Source: Corythucha ciliata (Eukaryota > Arthropoda > Insecta > Hemiptera > Tingidae). From it: 64,000 nt of DNA. The DNA lies in NCBI GenBank assembly GCA_038030265.1, contig CM075939.1, forward strand, positions 13,311,253 through 13,375,252, read 5' to 3'. Made by a program: the position numbers and the translations under genes. Positions 1 through 11,800 of the stretch are shown one piece after another. How positions within the stretch are numbered: the stretch's first letter is position 1; each line of letters opens with the position of its first letter. Under the pieces are notes generated by a model. The model saw nothing but the letters and a program-made list of their open reading frames with translations. It searched no databases and had not been told where the DNA came from.

Positions 1-2210
1 TTCAACCAGCGCGCGCGCGCTTTTCACATGTTTTCTCAATTTTATCCGTGAATTTGCGATTTTTCTCCACTATAATGCAGGGGAAAAGCATTGTCCATAA
101 TTATTACTGCTAATTAAAGATTTTGACCTATTTTATTAGTCGCGAATTAGCGTTTATCGTCTTAGCGGCTGAAGTGATAATTATCGCTTTTCTCCGTTTT
201 AGATGCAAATTATAGTACCTTTTCTCACTGCGAACTTGTATCCGCGAATTAAGCGATTTTTCACGTTATAAGCTGTGTTTGAGCAATTTTTTGGAATTTT
301 CGCTCTGGGTAAACGTTTGTCTCTATTTTAGCTGCAAATTGGCGCCTTTCCCCACTTCTTTCCGCGAAATTAGCGATTTTGCCGAATTTTAGCCATGAAC
401 TAGCCAATTTTATGAATTTTCACTCCGAATTTGCGTTTTTCACAATTTTAGCAACCGAACAGCGTTTTTAGACATTTTAGCGCATGAATTACGATTTTCC
501 CTAATTTCTGATCCTTGAATTGTAGTTTTTCTCAATTTCGCCGCAAATTAGTACCGATTAAAGGATTTTTCACGTGTTATGGCCTAAATTGCGATTTTTC
601 CTAATTTCCTCGAATTGGCGCAGTTTTCACACAATTAATTAATGCTTTTTCCCAACTTTACCCGGAAAATAACATTTTCTTTAATCATAGGTGCGAATTA
701 CAAATTTTTCTCAATTTAAGCCCCTTGTAGCTACCTATTGTAGTTTTTCTCAATTTTAGCCAAGAATAAGAGCTTTTTGCAGAATTTAGCACTTTTTCTA
801 AATTTTATCCGCGAATAAGTGTCTTTTCTCACTTCTATCCGCAATTTAGCGCTTTTTCTCAATTTTAGCAGTTGATTAACCATTTCTCTCAATTTTACAG
901 TCCGATTTAGCGTTTTTCCTTCGTTTTGCGGCTAAACAGAGATTTTTCTAATTTCACCTGAATATTGGAGTTTTTCGATTTGTAGTCCGCGAAGTATCGC
1001 CTTTTTCTTCATTTCATACAGCAAATTAGCCAATTTCATTAATTTCATCCGCTAATTAGCAATTTTCTCACTTTATTTATCCATGAATTAGCGCTTTTCA
1101 TTAATTTGAGCCGTGAAGTTGCCTGTTAGGATGACGCGAACGAGGTTTTTTCTCACTTTTAGCCGGGAATCAGCGTTTTTTTTACACGTTGTCTGTTAGC
1201 GATTCTTCTTTTTTTTTCAATATTAGCCTTATAATTAATTATTCGGGATCTTTCTCGAATTTTGCCGCGAAATAGAGTTTTTCCTCGTCTTAGCGTCTAA
1301 TTAGCGATTTTTGTCAAGTACAGCGGCGAATTTTAGCGCTTTTTTACTGAATTTTAGCTGCGAATTACCGCTTTTTCTCAATTTGAGCCGTGGATTAGCG
1401 TTTTTCCTCATGCATAGCAGCTAATTTGCGTCAGGTTCAGCCGCGAATTGTAGTTTTTTCTTAATTTGACCGCGAATTAGTACCTTTTCTCACTTCTATA
1501 TGTGAAGTGATTTTCCCCAGTTTTAGACTCGAATTAGCAATTTTTCTCCATTTTCACTCCAATTTAGCCATAATTAGTGTTTTTCTCAATTTTTAGGCGC
1601 GACTTATAGCAATGAATTAGCGCTTTTTCTCTTTTTTCGCCGCTAAGGAGCCTTTTTCTCCTTGCGAATTAGCGATTTATCTCAAGTACAGCCGCGATTT
1701 TATGATATTTCACAATTTTAGCCTTTCATTTTTTTTTTTTTTTTTTTCAATTCTTGCCACAAATTAGCGTTTTTCTACATTATAGCCACAATGTTTTTCA
1801 TTTTTAGCCATAATTTATCTTTTGTTCTCGATTTTAGCCGCAGACTTAGCAAAAGATTAACACATAGGGGTTTTCCTGAAGTTTTAACAGTATAGTTGCG
1901 TCTATTCACTTTCGAATCAGTGTTTTTTACTTCCATATTCCCTATGGGAATGGAAGTATTTTTTTCTGGTCTGTTGCATCGAAAAACTGTGAATTTGTGT
2001 GGCTTCGCCGTTTTAGCCACTAATCTTAGCGCTTTTTTCAAACTTTCCCCCAAGAACAGCACATTAGTGTGCCTTGTAAATTTTAGCCGCCTAATGATCT
2101 ACAATAACTGGGGATTAGTCTATTTTCTTTATTTTAGCCACGAAGTTGCCTTCAGCAGGCGCGAATTAAAACTTTTCTCAATTTCAGCAGTGAAATAGCT
2201 TAAGGAATAG
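1..2210 (+). repeat. Degenerate ~30-bp minisatellite, T-rich strand forward (array 1)
   Basis: Dozens of imperfect units follow the pattern TTTTTCTCAATTTTAG then CCGCGAATTAGCG. Spacing varies and many units are diverged or fused. A (GC)6 run at 9-20 recurs in copy B near 6520. Open reading frames here only reflect the repeat. Confidence 0.9.
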
Positions 2211-2462
2211 CGCTTTCGTTGGCTGAGAGGAATATTCATCCACACGATTTGCATGAACCTCCTACAATGTTCTATTCTCCAGGTAGTGTGGACCGTAAAT
2301 TGTCGAAAGAAGGAGTCCATCCGTATACCAAGACTCCTTTTCACGTACCAATACCCATGAAAAAGAAACCTATAAATCTTCATTTTTCTATCCTTAAGCT
2401 TTGGGGGTCCCCTTCCCCTGCGACAGAGGGCCCACTTCGCCGCTACACCGTTAAAAATACTG
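1..2462 (+). mobile_element. hAT-type non-autonomous element, copy A (left end outside window)
   Basis: Positions 1-2210 are a degenerate ~30-bp minisatellite. Positions 2211-2462 are a unique right-hand module. That module (TTCTCCAGGT, TTTTCACGT, CTTCATTTTTC, GGGGTCCCC, then GGGCCCAC) matches, in the same order, the right end of the element at 55759-58320. The end reads ..GTTAAAAATACTG at 2462 and is followed by AGCTCATG. Copy B (6015 onward) is homologous along much of its length: window position 1 corresponds to about 6520, so the left end of A should lie roughly 500 bp before the window. No transposase is visible. The hAT assignment is inferred from the 8-bp target duplication of the 55759 copy. 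Confidence 0.72.
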
Positions 2463-2470
2463 AGCTCATG

Positions 2471-4100
2471 TCATTCATTGCTGAAAAGCCTGCAGGCCCA
2501 TCGCTTCTCCAGCAATGTTAACCCCGCGGTTCTGGGCCTCTTGTCGCCCACACACGTACAAAATGAGAATTCACGGATTGTGGGCCGTTGGAAGAATAAG
2601 AAAAAAAAAACACCTACTTATTAGGATGAAGCTTGTGTTTTATTTTATGAGCCATGTCGGCGTCCATTTTAGCCAATGAAGACCAATTCTTTAGTTTGTC
2701 GCTTTAGTGTTAATTATTCGTGGAGGAAAGGTCACGAGATGTTAAGTGTTTCAGTTTCTAATATTAGAACTCACGAAAAAATGACCTTGACTAATAGTTG
2801 ACAAAAATTATGAAATTGGTATAAAATTGGCAAGGTCAATCGTTTCTTTACCCTCTGCTAATTGATGCCGAAGTTGTTTTCTTCCTCTTTTTTTATATTT
2901 TATTAGCAAGCAAATTGAACACTTGCGCTTCAGGGTAAATCTTTTTCAATTCCCCCTAAAACAGTGATTTAAGCCGACATTCCTCCTTCATATCCAGCCC
3001 GAGTTTGTCCTCTATATCTATATGAAGATAACGAGACTGCGGGCGGTATTAAAGGGGTAGGTATGTGCACAATGAGAGCGAAAAAAATTCACGTGAGATA
3101 GTCAGTTTCGAGTTGAACATGTTGGCGACCGTATTAGTGACTGACCTGGCTTCTTGTGAGTTTTAATATGAGTAGGGGGGGGGGGGGCTCGTTGAACTTT
3201 TTATTTATCTATGAATAACGCCCGAAGGGCAAAGTCAACCAAAATTCCAAGAAATATCAAATGGGATATTATAGTTATATTATGGTGGGTAAACAATGGA
3301 CTGTTTGTCAAATCATCCCTAGAAATCGGGCAAAAAAAAAAAAAAAAATGAAAATCGGTGGGGAGAAATTTCAATGTTAAAACAGGAATCAGTTTCATTT
3401 GTGTCTTTACTGAAGTTGGATCTATTTTTGGCTGAACAAAGGTATTTTCCTTGTGGCTCTCTTTTATAGTTCTCTACCTGCCTCTTCTGGTAATTATGTT
3501 TGCTTCAAATCTAACAAAGGCGTTTGCCTTATCATAAAGATGAAATAAGGCAGAAACGATTGAAACATTTATATGGATAGGGGGGGAGGATAATTTCATT
3601 TTCCTTCATTAGCGGGCATCTGAAGCATTACATTCTCCATAATATAATTTCCTTTCTCTTCGTTTTGTTTTGCACTAAAGACTTAATGTGCCTTTTTTAT
3701 GGTTTTTTATTTTTTGAACCATTCTAGAATAACCCGCAATCAACGAACGATACCTCCTAACGCGTATCAACGTTCGTATTTCAAAATGAATCGGAGTTGT
3801 TTTCGAAAAGAGTCAGGAAGGGTATTAAAACTTGTAAACGAGAACTATCGAAAAATTTGTTGACGGGAAGTTCGGGGCGCGATTGGGAGGAGCCAAGGTT
3901 AGGGCTGTTCCCGTAGTTACATAGCTACGAAAATACCAAACTTCGGGCCGCATTCGGGTCAAGGGCTGAAGATTTCTTTTATTTCTCTCCTTCCCGTCTT
4001 CTTTAAGATTTTGTATACTTTGAGGGGCGGGAGTGAGGGGGATAAAATTCAGGCTCTTCCATGTCCACTGTCGCAAAAAAAACCACCCTAATTAATATTC
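2471..4100. other. Non-coding stretch upstream of the alpha-type exon
   Basis: No gene recognised. AT-rich sequence with a G13-type run near 3175-3187, a long A run near 3331-3347 and scattered pyrimidine tracts. A 5' untranslated exon for the alpha-type transcript could lie here or further upstream, but I could not place one. Confidence 0.5.
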
Positions 4101-4117
4101 GTTTTTTGTTGTGACAG
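4092..4117 (+). promoter_or_regulatory. for: 3' splice site before the alpha-type start codon
   Basis: A branch-point-like CTAATTAAT, a T-rich tract and GACAG end at 4117, two bases before the ATG at 4120. This suggests that the alpha-type transcript has a separate upstream 5' untranslated exon. The alternative is transcription starting close by, using GATAAAAT at about 4040; that would leave an upstream ATG at 4061 in the leader. Confidence 0.6.
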
Positions 4118-4119
4118 AT

Positions 4120-4514
4120 ATGAGCGGGACCGGGGTGACGACGGGTAGAAGCCCGGATGAACTCGAAGCCCGTATCCTCGCCCTCGAAGGCGAGCTCCGA
4201 ACGAAAGAATGTGAAATCCTGGAGCTTCGCTCGCAGCTGGACAAATTCCAGTCGGTGTTCCCGTTTCACGTCGGCGGCGGAGGAAGCCCTACGGCTAGCT
4301 GTTTGGGAGTCGGCGGCTGCGGTGATACGGCGAGCGGTGGTGCAAGTGGAAGCGGAGCAGTTGGAGGATTAGGCGTCGAACGCGGATTTAAATTGGGCGA
4401 CAGCGTTCGCCGACGGAAACAACGGGCTCAGGGTATTTCGGCCGAGCCGAGCGACGCGACGACTATACAAGAATTGTCTTCGGCGACATTCCCTACCTAC
4501 ACTAAATCTGAAAG
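4120..4514 (+). CDS. for: PKG alpha-type first coding exon (leucine zipper and pseudosubstrate RAQGIS)
   Basis: Encodes the N-terminus of a cGMP-dependent protein kinase, 131 codons plus two bases. The ATG at 4120 has G at -3. The frame is open back to a TAA at 4093, but the only upstream start-like codon is GTG. Residues 15-43 form a dimerisation coiled coil with a/d positions L15, I19, L22, L26, K29, I33, L36, L40, F43, then QSVFPF. Residues 50-85 are a Gly/Ser-rich linker. RRRKQRAQGISAEP at 97-110 contains the autoinhibitory pseudosubstrate, with Gly in place of a phosphorylatable residue, exactly as in vertebrate PKG I-alpha and Drosophila FOR. The exon ends ..TKSE plus AG. Joined to the A at 37965 it reads [17 protein letters not shown], the expected family sequence. 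In the family the zipper dimerises the kinase and selects anchoring partners. The kinase is cytosolic. Confidence 0.94.
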
Positions 4515-4520
4515 GCATGT
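4515..4520 (+). other. for: Non-canonical GC 5' splice site (GC-AG intron)
   Basis: The exon must end ..GAAAG at 4514 to give the conserved SERSREL across the junction. The next bases are GCATGT, not GT. AAG before GC fits the usual GC-AG donor context. The nearest GT, at 4519, would add GGCAT to the exon and shift the frame. The matching acceptor TTTTTTTTTTAG ends at 37964, so the intron is about 33.4 kb. Confidence 0.82.
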
Positions 4521-6006
4521 ATACCCGTATACAACGTTTAAGTCTTGCAATCCTGTTTTTTGGCTCCACAGTTACGAAATACCCCCGCCCACCCTGGCTT
4601 TTTATTACGTAATTAATGTATTCCTTAGGACAAACTTTGATTACTTCCTAGTTTGTGACTAGGTCTCCTTCTTTCCTATATACAGAAGCCGATTTGGTTT
4701 CAAAACATAAAAAAAAAAACCGACGACTCATAAGCTACGAAGGACGCCTCGTTGCTTGGCTTTTTCCACGCATCGCTACCCTTCAGTCATTCATAAGCAT
4801 AAAATATTAAAAACAAACCGTGTGCCTATCTACGCGGAAAGCCCCCCCCCCCCACACACACACACACAACTCTTCCAGCCCGAGATTAATTAAAATCCAA
4901 GGCTATAACTGAACTGTAAGAGTTTCATAACTTTTACTGTTATCGAAGGGGTCAATTTTCTTTTATAGTCGCGAATAGTTCAATTAATGAATTCGCCTTA
5001 TCTGTTTGAAAAGAATAACTACCCGTTATGCGAGGTTAAACAATAACACAAACTGCACATACGAAGAGAATGCGAGGCTATTGATCTTGGCTCCCCGTGG
5101 CCGAGACCACAGGGAGAGAGGGGACCATTGTCACTCTTGGCTATTATATTATTTTTGTTCAGTTAACCTTTTAATAGAAATCGTCTTTAATTTAGAAGAA
5201 AAACACGCGCCTTCGTTCTGGACCTCTTCCACACGTAAAGAAAGGTCGGGGTGGGGGAACAAAAATTGCGCCGCAATTTATCAAATAAGAATAAGGGCTC
5301 TGGCGAGGCGTCAAAAAATAAGTTGTCACCGCGGAATTCGTATACCGCTGTCACGAGTTTAACAACAAAACGTTAGTCACGCCCTATTTTTGGGGGGGAC
5401 TCCTTTTTTAGGTTAATGACCGTTGGTAATTTTTGATCGTAAAAACGGCGTACATCACCCCATTGACAGACCGTTCGATCAAAAATAGTTCTTACCGGCA
5501 ATTTTGCTTAATAATGTCAATTTGGTCCTTTCAATGAAAATGTCATTTCTTCACCTCGAGCTTGAATTATTAGGCTGAAACTTACAGCATAGCTCATCTT
5601 GTTAAAAATATCCAGTTTTTGGACCAATTAATCAAATTGTCTTGAAGAACACACAATTCGCCCATTTTGTCAATGTGAAATTTTTTGCCAGAAACATCTA
5701 TTGGATGGGGGGGGGGGTTCAAGTTAAGCAGGTTCGTCCATGCGTGTGACGGCTCCAAAAGTGTTACAAGTAAAATTGAGAATTTAAGAGAGGAGAGTAC
5801 GCGGTCTGGGGAGAATTTGCCGCCCGCGGGTGAGTTAATTAGACAAAACAGGAAAAGTGCCGGATCCACGAAATTTGAACTTCGAAAGAGCCCACAACCC
5901 GCGCGGAATTGCTTTTACGAGTGTCTCAAACTGTGAAATTGATTTTTTGAACTCATATTTGACTTCTGAATGGGTTAACCCCGTAAAATCGGCTGTTTAG
6001 GGAGTC
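4521..6006. other. Intronic stretch, no gene
   Basis: Contains a C11 run and an (AC) microsatellite at about 4842-4867, a G10 run at about 5708, and a weak inverted repeat at 5420-5498 (TTTTTGATCG against CGATCAAAAA) that may be a MITE remnant. From about 5866 to 6006 lies a copy of the CGAAATTTGA-type degenerate repeat that recurs at 39883-40040. No coding signal was recognised. Confidence 0.5.
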
Positions 6007-6014
6007 AGCTCATG
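6007..6014 (+). repeat. 8-bp word AGCTCATG next to the left end of copy B
   Basis: Identical to 2463-2470, which follows the right end of copy A. It lies directly before the left terminus CAGTGGGGGACC. In an ordinary hAT insertion the two target copies would lie outside the element, not between two elements. Confidence 0.7.
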
Positions 6015-8300
6015 CAGTGGGGGACCATTCCTGTTGGGCTTCGGGGCGGAAATCTATATAAAGAACGAAATAAACAAGAAATATAATTGTATACCGCGTT
6101 TTAGCCAGTTACCTTAATTTTAGCCATGAATTAGAGAGATTTACACTTATTGCTCATGAATTAGCAGTTTTTATTGATTTAATTCACGAAATTTAATTCA
6201 ATAAACTACGAATTGGCGCTTTCTCTATACTATATCAACGAATTAGCTCTATTTCTCCACTGCATCCGTATGCATTAGCGATTTTTCTCAATTTAAGCCT
6301 CGAATTAGTGATTCTCGCATATTTAGCTCCAATTGGAGTTTTTCCACCTTTTAGCAACTAAAAAGCGATTTTTCCAAATTTCAACCGTGAATTGAAGTTT
6401 TTTACGATTACTGCCGCGAATTAACGCTTTTTCTCAATTTGAGCCACGAAGTTACCTTTAGAAAGACGCGAATTGTTTTTGTTTTCAAAATTAGCAGAGA
6501 CTTGGCGGTTTTTCAAACCGCGCGCGCGCTTTTTCCGTAGATTCCCGTGTTTTCTCAATGTTGTCCCTGAATTTGCGATTTTTCTCAACTATACTGCAGC
6601 GAAAAAGCAAATGTCCATAATTATTACTGCTAATTAACGATTTTAACCTATTTCACTAGCCATGAATTAGCGCTTTCTCTCAATTTGAGCCGTGAGTTCG
6701 CGGTTTTCATAAGTTTAGCTGCTAAAGAGCTAATTTGTACTCTATGCCATTATCTCTATTTCAGCCGCGAAGTAGTGCCTTTTCTCACATCTTTTCCGCG
6801 AAATTAGCGAGTTTGCCAAATTTTAGGCATGAACTAGCCAATTTTCTTAATTTTCACTTCGAATTTGCGTTTCTCACAATTTTAGCCTCCGATTAGTGAT
6901 TTTTCTCATGCTATCGCCTGAACTGCTGTTTTTCCCAACTTTAGACAGAAAATAGCGTTTTTCCTACGCGAATTACAAATTTTTCTCAATTTAAGCCCCA
7001 TTAAAGACCTTTTTGCAGAATTTAGCGCTTTTTCTCAATTTCATCTGCGAATTAACGCTTTTCCTCAATTTGAGCCGTGACGTGAATTTATTAGTTAGCG
7101 TTTATTTTCAATTTTAGCCGCAAATAAGCGTTTTTTCTCACTTCTATCCGCGATGTTAGCGCTTTTTTCCCATCTTAGCAGTGAATTAGCATTTATCTCA
7201 GTTTTACGCTCCGAATTAGCGTTTTTCTCAATTTCAACTATCAATTCACGTTTTTCCTTCGTTTTGAGGCTAAACAGAGATATTTCCTAATTTCAGCCGG
7301 ATATTAGAGTTTTTCAGTATTTCAAGTAGCGCTCTTTCTTAAGTAGGCAATTAAGAAAGAGGCTCAAATAGGCAATTTCAGTAATTTCATCCGCTAATTA
7401 GCAATTTTCTCACTTTATTTATCCATGAATTTGCGCTTTTTATTAATTTGAGCCACGAAGTTGCCTGTTGGGATGACGCGAACGTGGTTTTTTCTCACTT
7501 TTAGCCGGGAATTAGCCTTTCTTCACACGTTGTCCGTTAGCGATTCTTATTTTTCTCAATATTAGCCGCTATTATTGGAAATCTTTCTCGACTTTTGCCG
7601 CGAAATGGAGTTTTTTGTAATCTTAGCTGCTAGTTAGCGATTTTTGTCAAGTTCAGCATCGAATTTTAGCGCTTTTCACTGAATTTTAGCTGCGAATAAC
7701 CGTTTTTTTTTGTTTTTTTTCAGTGTTATCCACGAAGTAGCGCTTTTTCTCAATTTGAGCCGTGGATTAGCGTTTTTCCTCATGCATAGCAGCTAATTTG
7801 CGTCAGGTTCAGCGGCGAATTATAGTTTTTTCTTAATTTGAACAAGAATTCTACATTAAATTCATCCGCGAATTCGTGATTTTCTTCAGTTTTAGCCTCG
7901 AATTACCACTTTCCCTTAATTTTAGTGTCGAACTAGCGTTTTAATCCCATCTTGGCGATTTTTCTCAATTTTTGCCATGAATAAGAGTTTTTCTGAATTA
8001 GCAATATCTTACCTTTTCAGCACTTTTCTCACTTTGAGCTGCAAATTAGCGCCAATTATTTTAGCCAAACTAATTAATAATTTTCCTCGACATTGGCCAC
8101 CAATTATAGGTGTATGAACTATTTTTGCCCCACTTTATCAATTTTTTGTATTAACTTTTAGCTATATATTATCACTTTTAAACAGTTTTAGACCCAAAAT
8201 TGCCTTTGGGAAACACGGATATGTAATTTCCTAAATTTTAGCTGCAAATTAAACTGTAGACTTGAATTAGCATTTTTCTCAATTTTAGCCGTGAATTATA
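6015..8300 (+). mobile_element. hAT-type non-autonomous element, copy B (right end lost)
   Basis: The left end CAGTGGGGGACC, followed by GGGC..CGGGGCGGAAATCT, matches the left end of the 55759 element, which starts CACTGGCGGACC. From about 6090 it is a T-rich ~30-bp array homologous to copy A. Shared landmarks include the (GC)n run near 6520, TGTCCATAATTATTACTG near 6613, GGATGACGCGAACG near 7472 and TGCGTCAGGTTCAG near 7799. The conserved right-hand module is not found near 8300, so that end appears deleted or replaced. The right limit is approximate. Confidence 0.65.
6090..8290 (+). repeat. Degenerate ~30-bp minisatellite, T-rich strand forward (array 2)
   Basis: Same unit as array 1 (TTTTTCTCAATTTTAG then CGCGAATTAGCG), diverged and irregularly spaced. 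It forms the body of copy B. Confidence 0.88.
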
Positions 8301-8718
8301 GCCCTGTGAAATTGACGTTTTCAGAGGCCCAAATCGCGATTTTTTTGTGACCAGCACCAGCGGAGCAAAATCCGCGAAAATTCTTTTTTGAAAAAGCCGG
8401 ACCCCTCCCAAAATGCAACAAACTAGTCCAAACCCTAAAAAGAAAGAATTAATCAAGTAAGGCTTAAAAGTTTATAATATTAATAGCGAAATTATTATCA
8501 AATCCGACAAATTTGGACTCTAGAATAGCCATAATCGCAGACTTGTATTTTCGACGGTCCCGAAAACCCGTTAGATTGGTTTATTGTGTGAATCAGTCCC
8601 ACAAAAGTGGCGTTTTAGGGAGTTAACCCTCCGATATTCGTGAAATTTGGACTTGAGGCCAATCCGCGGCATAAGTTCACAGCTTTCCCACTAACCAGAT
8701 TACGCTCGGGAACCGTGA
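8290..8718. repeat. Fragments of the CGAAATTGGGC-type degenerate repeat
   Basis: Scattered short matches to a second repeat family that is clearer at 39600-40470: GTGAAATT, TTTTAGGGAGTTAA near 8613-8626, and CGTGAAATTTGGACTT near 8640. Too diverged for unit borders. Confidence 0.4.
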
Positions 8719-8858
8719 TAATAGAGAGATTTTGCAACCAGCTCCGTAAACGCTAAAGTTGATTTTTGTGTTGCTAGGGTAGTAAACATTTCGTTTGTTG
8801 AAATGTGAATAGCGTTATCGTTAGCGTTAGCGGAGCTGTTTGCAAAATCTCTCTAATA
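8719..8858. mobile_element. MITE with ~35-bp terminal inverted repeats
   Basis: The left arm, starting AGAGAGATTTTGCAACCAGC, and the right arm, ending GCTGTTTGCAAAATCTCTCT, pair over about 34 bases with three mismatches (8723-8757 against 8820-8855). The flanks TAAT and AATA allow a TA target. The interior (about 60 bp) is non-coding. Confidence 0.8.
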
Positions 8859-11800
8859 CGTGGAAAATGCCCGAGAACCCGCGGACCAAATGTCGCGAAT
8901 ATCAGTCAATCGGGGGACCTTTGGGATCACCGAGGTAAATCGCAGTGACGATCAAAGTCATTCTCCCCATTCGTGAGAGTGCAGATGTCTTGCCTTATTA
9001 ACTAATGAAATCGACTAATTCCAAGTTCTGTTTGACAGATTGGTCATTGCCGATCAGATAAAATGTCGGTAATCTGACAGCGAGCAGAAGTCCCCGCCGA
9101 ATAAATTTATTTTTTTTTCAAACAAAAATCCGTTAATTAGGCACCTGAATGAATTCAAATTCTGTCGCTGGACTAATTACTCTCTAATTATTAGTGGGGA
9201 GTGGACAAGGAGAAGAAACGAAGGTACGAACAAGAGGGGAAAAATATGTCCGCAAGATTTAATAAATTAATTAAACACGATTTTGCTCTTCAAAATGAAA
9301 TAAGACCAAAGTTATGGAAGAGATTAATGCTCGCTAATTACTTTTTCTTTCAAAACAGGCCGTACTTTCTGTCTCTTTCCGCTCCAATTGAAAAGAGAGG
9401 GAGTGAGTGTGCGACTTCACAGGACGTTTTTTTTTTTTTTTTTTGACACCCCATCAAAGTCAAACAAGATAAGATAAAAGCACGAGACTTGACTGTAACT
9501 CTCCTTTCGGGTCCCTCTTATTGCAAATAAATTTAAACACCCGCCCCCTTTTTTTTTCTCAAAACAACGGCCTTTACGTTGGTGTAGGGTGGAAGGGGGA
9601 GGGCTCACAGTTTTTCCGCGATAAAAATGCTAATTTACTTATCGCGGGCTTTTTACCACTTTGGTTTGATTAATGATGCTTATCGAACAACTCCGCGAAT
9701 TTACTTTTTCCCAATTCTTCTTATTCATCCCCCAGGGTTTCTCCCAGTGGGGGAGCAAACCCCTTAGACACGGCAAATGTCAACGAGTGTGTGGCTGTGA
9801 TGCAATATTGAAAAAAATGAGAAAAAGTAATATAGTCGCGGTTAATTAAGCGCATATTGTCAAAATCTGCGGATTGCAACACTTGAAAAGAGGGAGTCCT
9901 GCCCTTAAAAAAAAAAGTCCAAGGCGTTGAACAGTTCGTGAAGTTTTCCAAGTCACTTCAAGGCACCTGTTCAATTTGATTCAATGAGTTGCGTGACCGG
10001 CGGTCGTCATTCTTCTCTCTTTTTACAATGCGTCTAATTAGGACCGGAAAAGGTAGACCGATAAGGCATTATTCTAAATAAATGGGCGTGAAGATTCACA
10101 TCCCCTCCTCCCCAGCACCACTCACTGAATCGTAGGTTTCCATTCACCTAAAAATTATGGTGATAAATTTACTAATTATTGCATTGTAATATTTATCTGA
10201 GTCATTTTCTTCCTCTCTGAACTCTATAATTAACTACGAGTCACTCCTACGTGTTTCGTGTTATAGATTTGTCTCGTTTGATAGATCGGTTCAAGTAGGT
10301 GACGCAAAAGATTATACGACAAAGGGAAGAGTAGGGGGAGTGATGAATATTTTCAGTAATCATCGGATGGGGGTTTAAAGCCTCAACTTGAAACAAAATA
10401 ATCAGCAAGTTGGGATTCTGTGAAACGAGAACCCCGGACGAATGACCAAGTACGAGGGGGTAACTCAGCGCGGCAACAACAGGGCGTGTTGTTTTTCGTA
10501 ACAAACAAAAAAGGATTTATTGGCCTTTTAGTGAGATTAACGGTCCTTCCTTTCCACGAATTTTTATTTATTTTGGTAAATCAACAGAATTAAATGGAAC
10601 AAATCCGCTTGTGTTATCAAAATAAAGTTAGAGGGATTTTGATATCCACCCTCCCTTTTGGCCTTTGAGAGAAGGGCGAAGGGGGGGAGGCGAGTTACTT
10701 GAAAATGAGAGCGTCTGGTCTCTCGATGGCTAGACGGAGAGATACATAGGGTGGTAGATGGGCCCCCAGTTAAACCAATCCAAATTCAAACAGGATGACA
10801 AGGCGGGTTTACAAAAGGAAGACTTGACTGTACTAATCAAGTTGTCAACTTCATCGATAGCTTATGTTTCTTTTTGACTGATTAGTCGGGGGCTCTTGTC
10901 TAGATTACTCTTCACATAAACGGACAGAACGGGTTTCTGTTAGGTGGCGGGGGGGGGGGGTATGTACGTTCAGTGCGTCGATCAATTATTTTCCGTACGG
11001 TATCCCAAACTCGGCTCTTACAGAGATAGGAAATGTCAAGGACCTGACGTGCAATTTTTTAAGTGGGCCCTCCAACTTTTGTCTCGTACATACGTATAGC
11101 AGACATACCAGAAGTATTTTAGCTATATAAATGTGGATATTTTGGCCCACCCAAAATGGAAATCCATGGGAATCTCTCCTTTGAGGCATAAAAATTGAAT
11201 CGAAGGAAGCACGAGGTAGTTTCCAAGAATTTTATAAATTCTTTAGCCACGCTTTCACTACGCCTATAAAGTTGAGAAATAGACAAAAATCATCGATCTA
11301 TCTTCTTATAGAACTAGTTTTTTTTTTCTCTCTCTCGAAATAAAATATCCACCATTGGGTCCTATCTCCCGGCACTCAAAAAGACTTAGTCTAAACTGTT
11401 GAAGGGAGGGCTATTTAGGATTTTCAAGGCTCACCTTGACCTTGAGATGGCTCTTTCTTATGGGAATCTCGACGATGAGACAAGAAACAGTAACATCTCG
11501 AGAAAAAACGCTTGTTTTTTTTTTCTCCTCGCCGTTCAAACCTTTCATCTTCACTTTTTTGAAGGAGCCATTTTACACTAAAAGCATTTAGGGTAACCCT
11601 ATAAACGTATAGGGGGTTACCCCGTATAAGATTACTCCATAGAACTACGGTGACATGAGGCCCTCTGAGACCCTCAAAAAGACCCTAAAAGGTACGACTT
11701 TCGGATAACTGATGTACCTACTTTTAGAAGGGCCTCATGAATAAAAACAAATGAAACAAAAGTTTGCTTATAACATAAATGAAGTGCTTTCCACACTAGT

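Noticed and set aside
1896..2198. Frames within array 1
   Set aside because: Reflect the 30-bp repeat on both strands, with no conserved protein.
4111..4119. GTG upstream of the alpha-type ATG as a possible start
   Set aside because: It overlaps the end of a good 3' splice site, and nuclear genes of this kind start at ATG. The ATG at 4120 fits the family.
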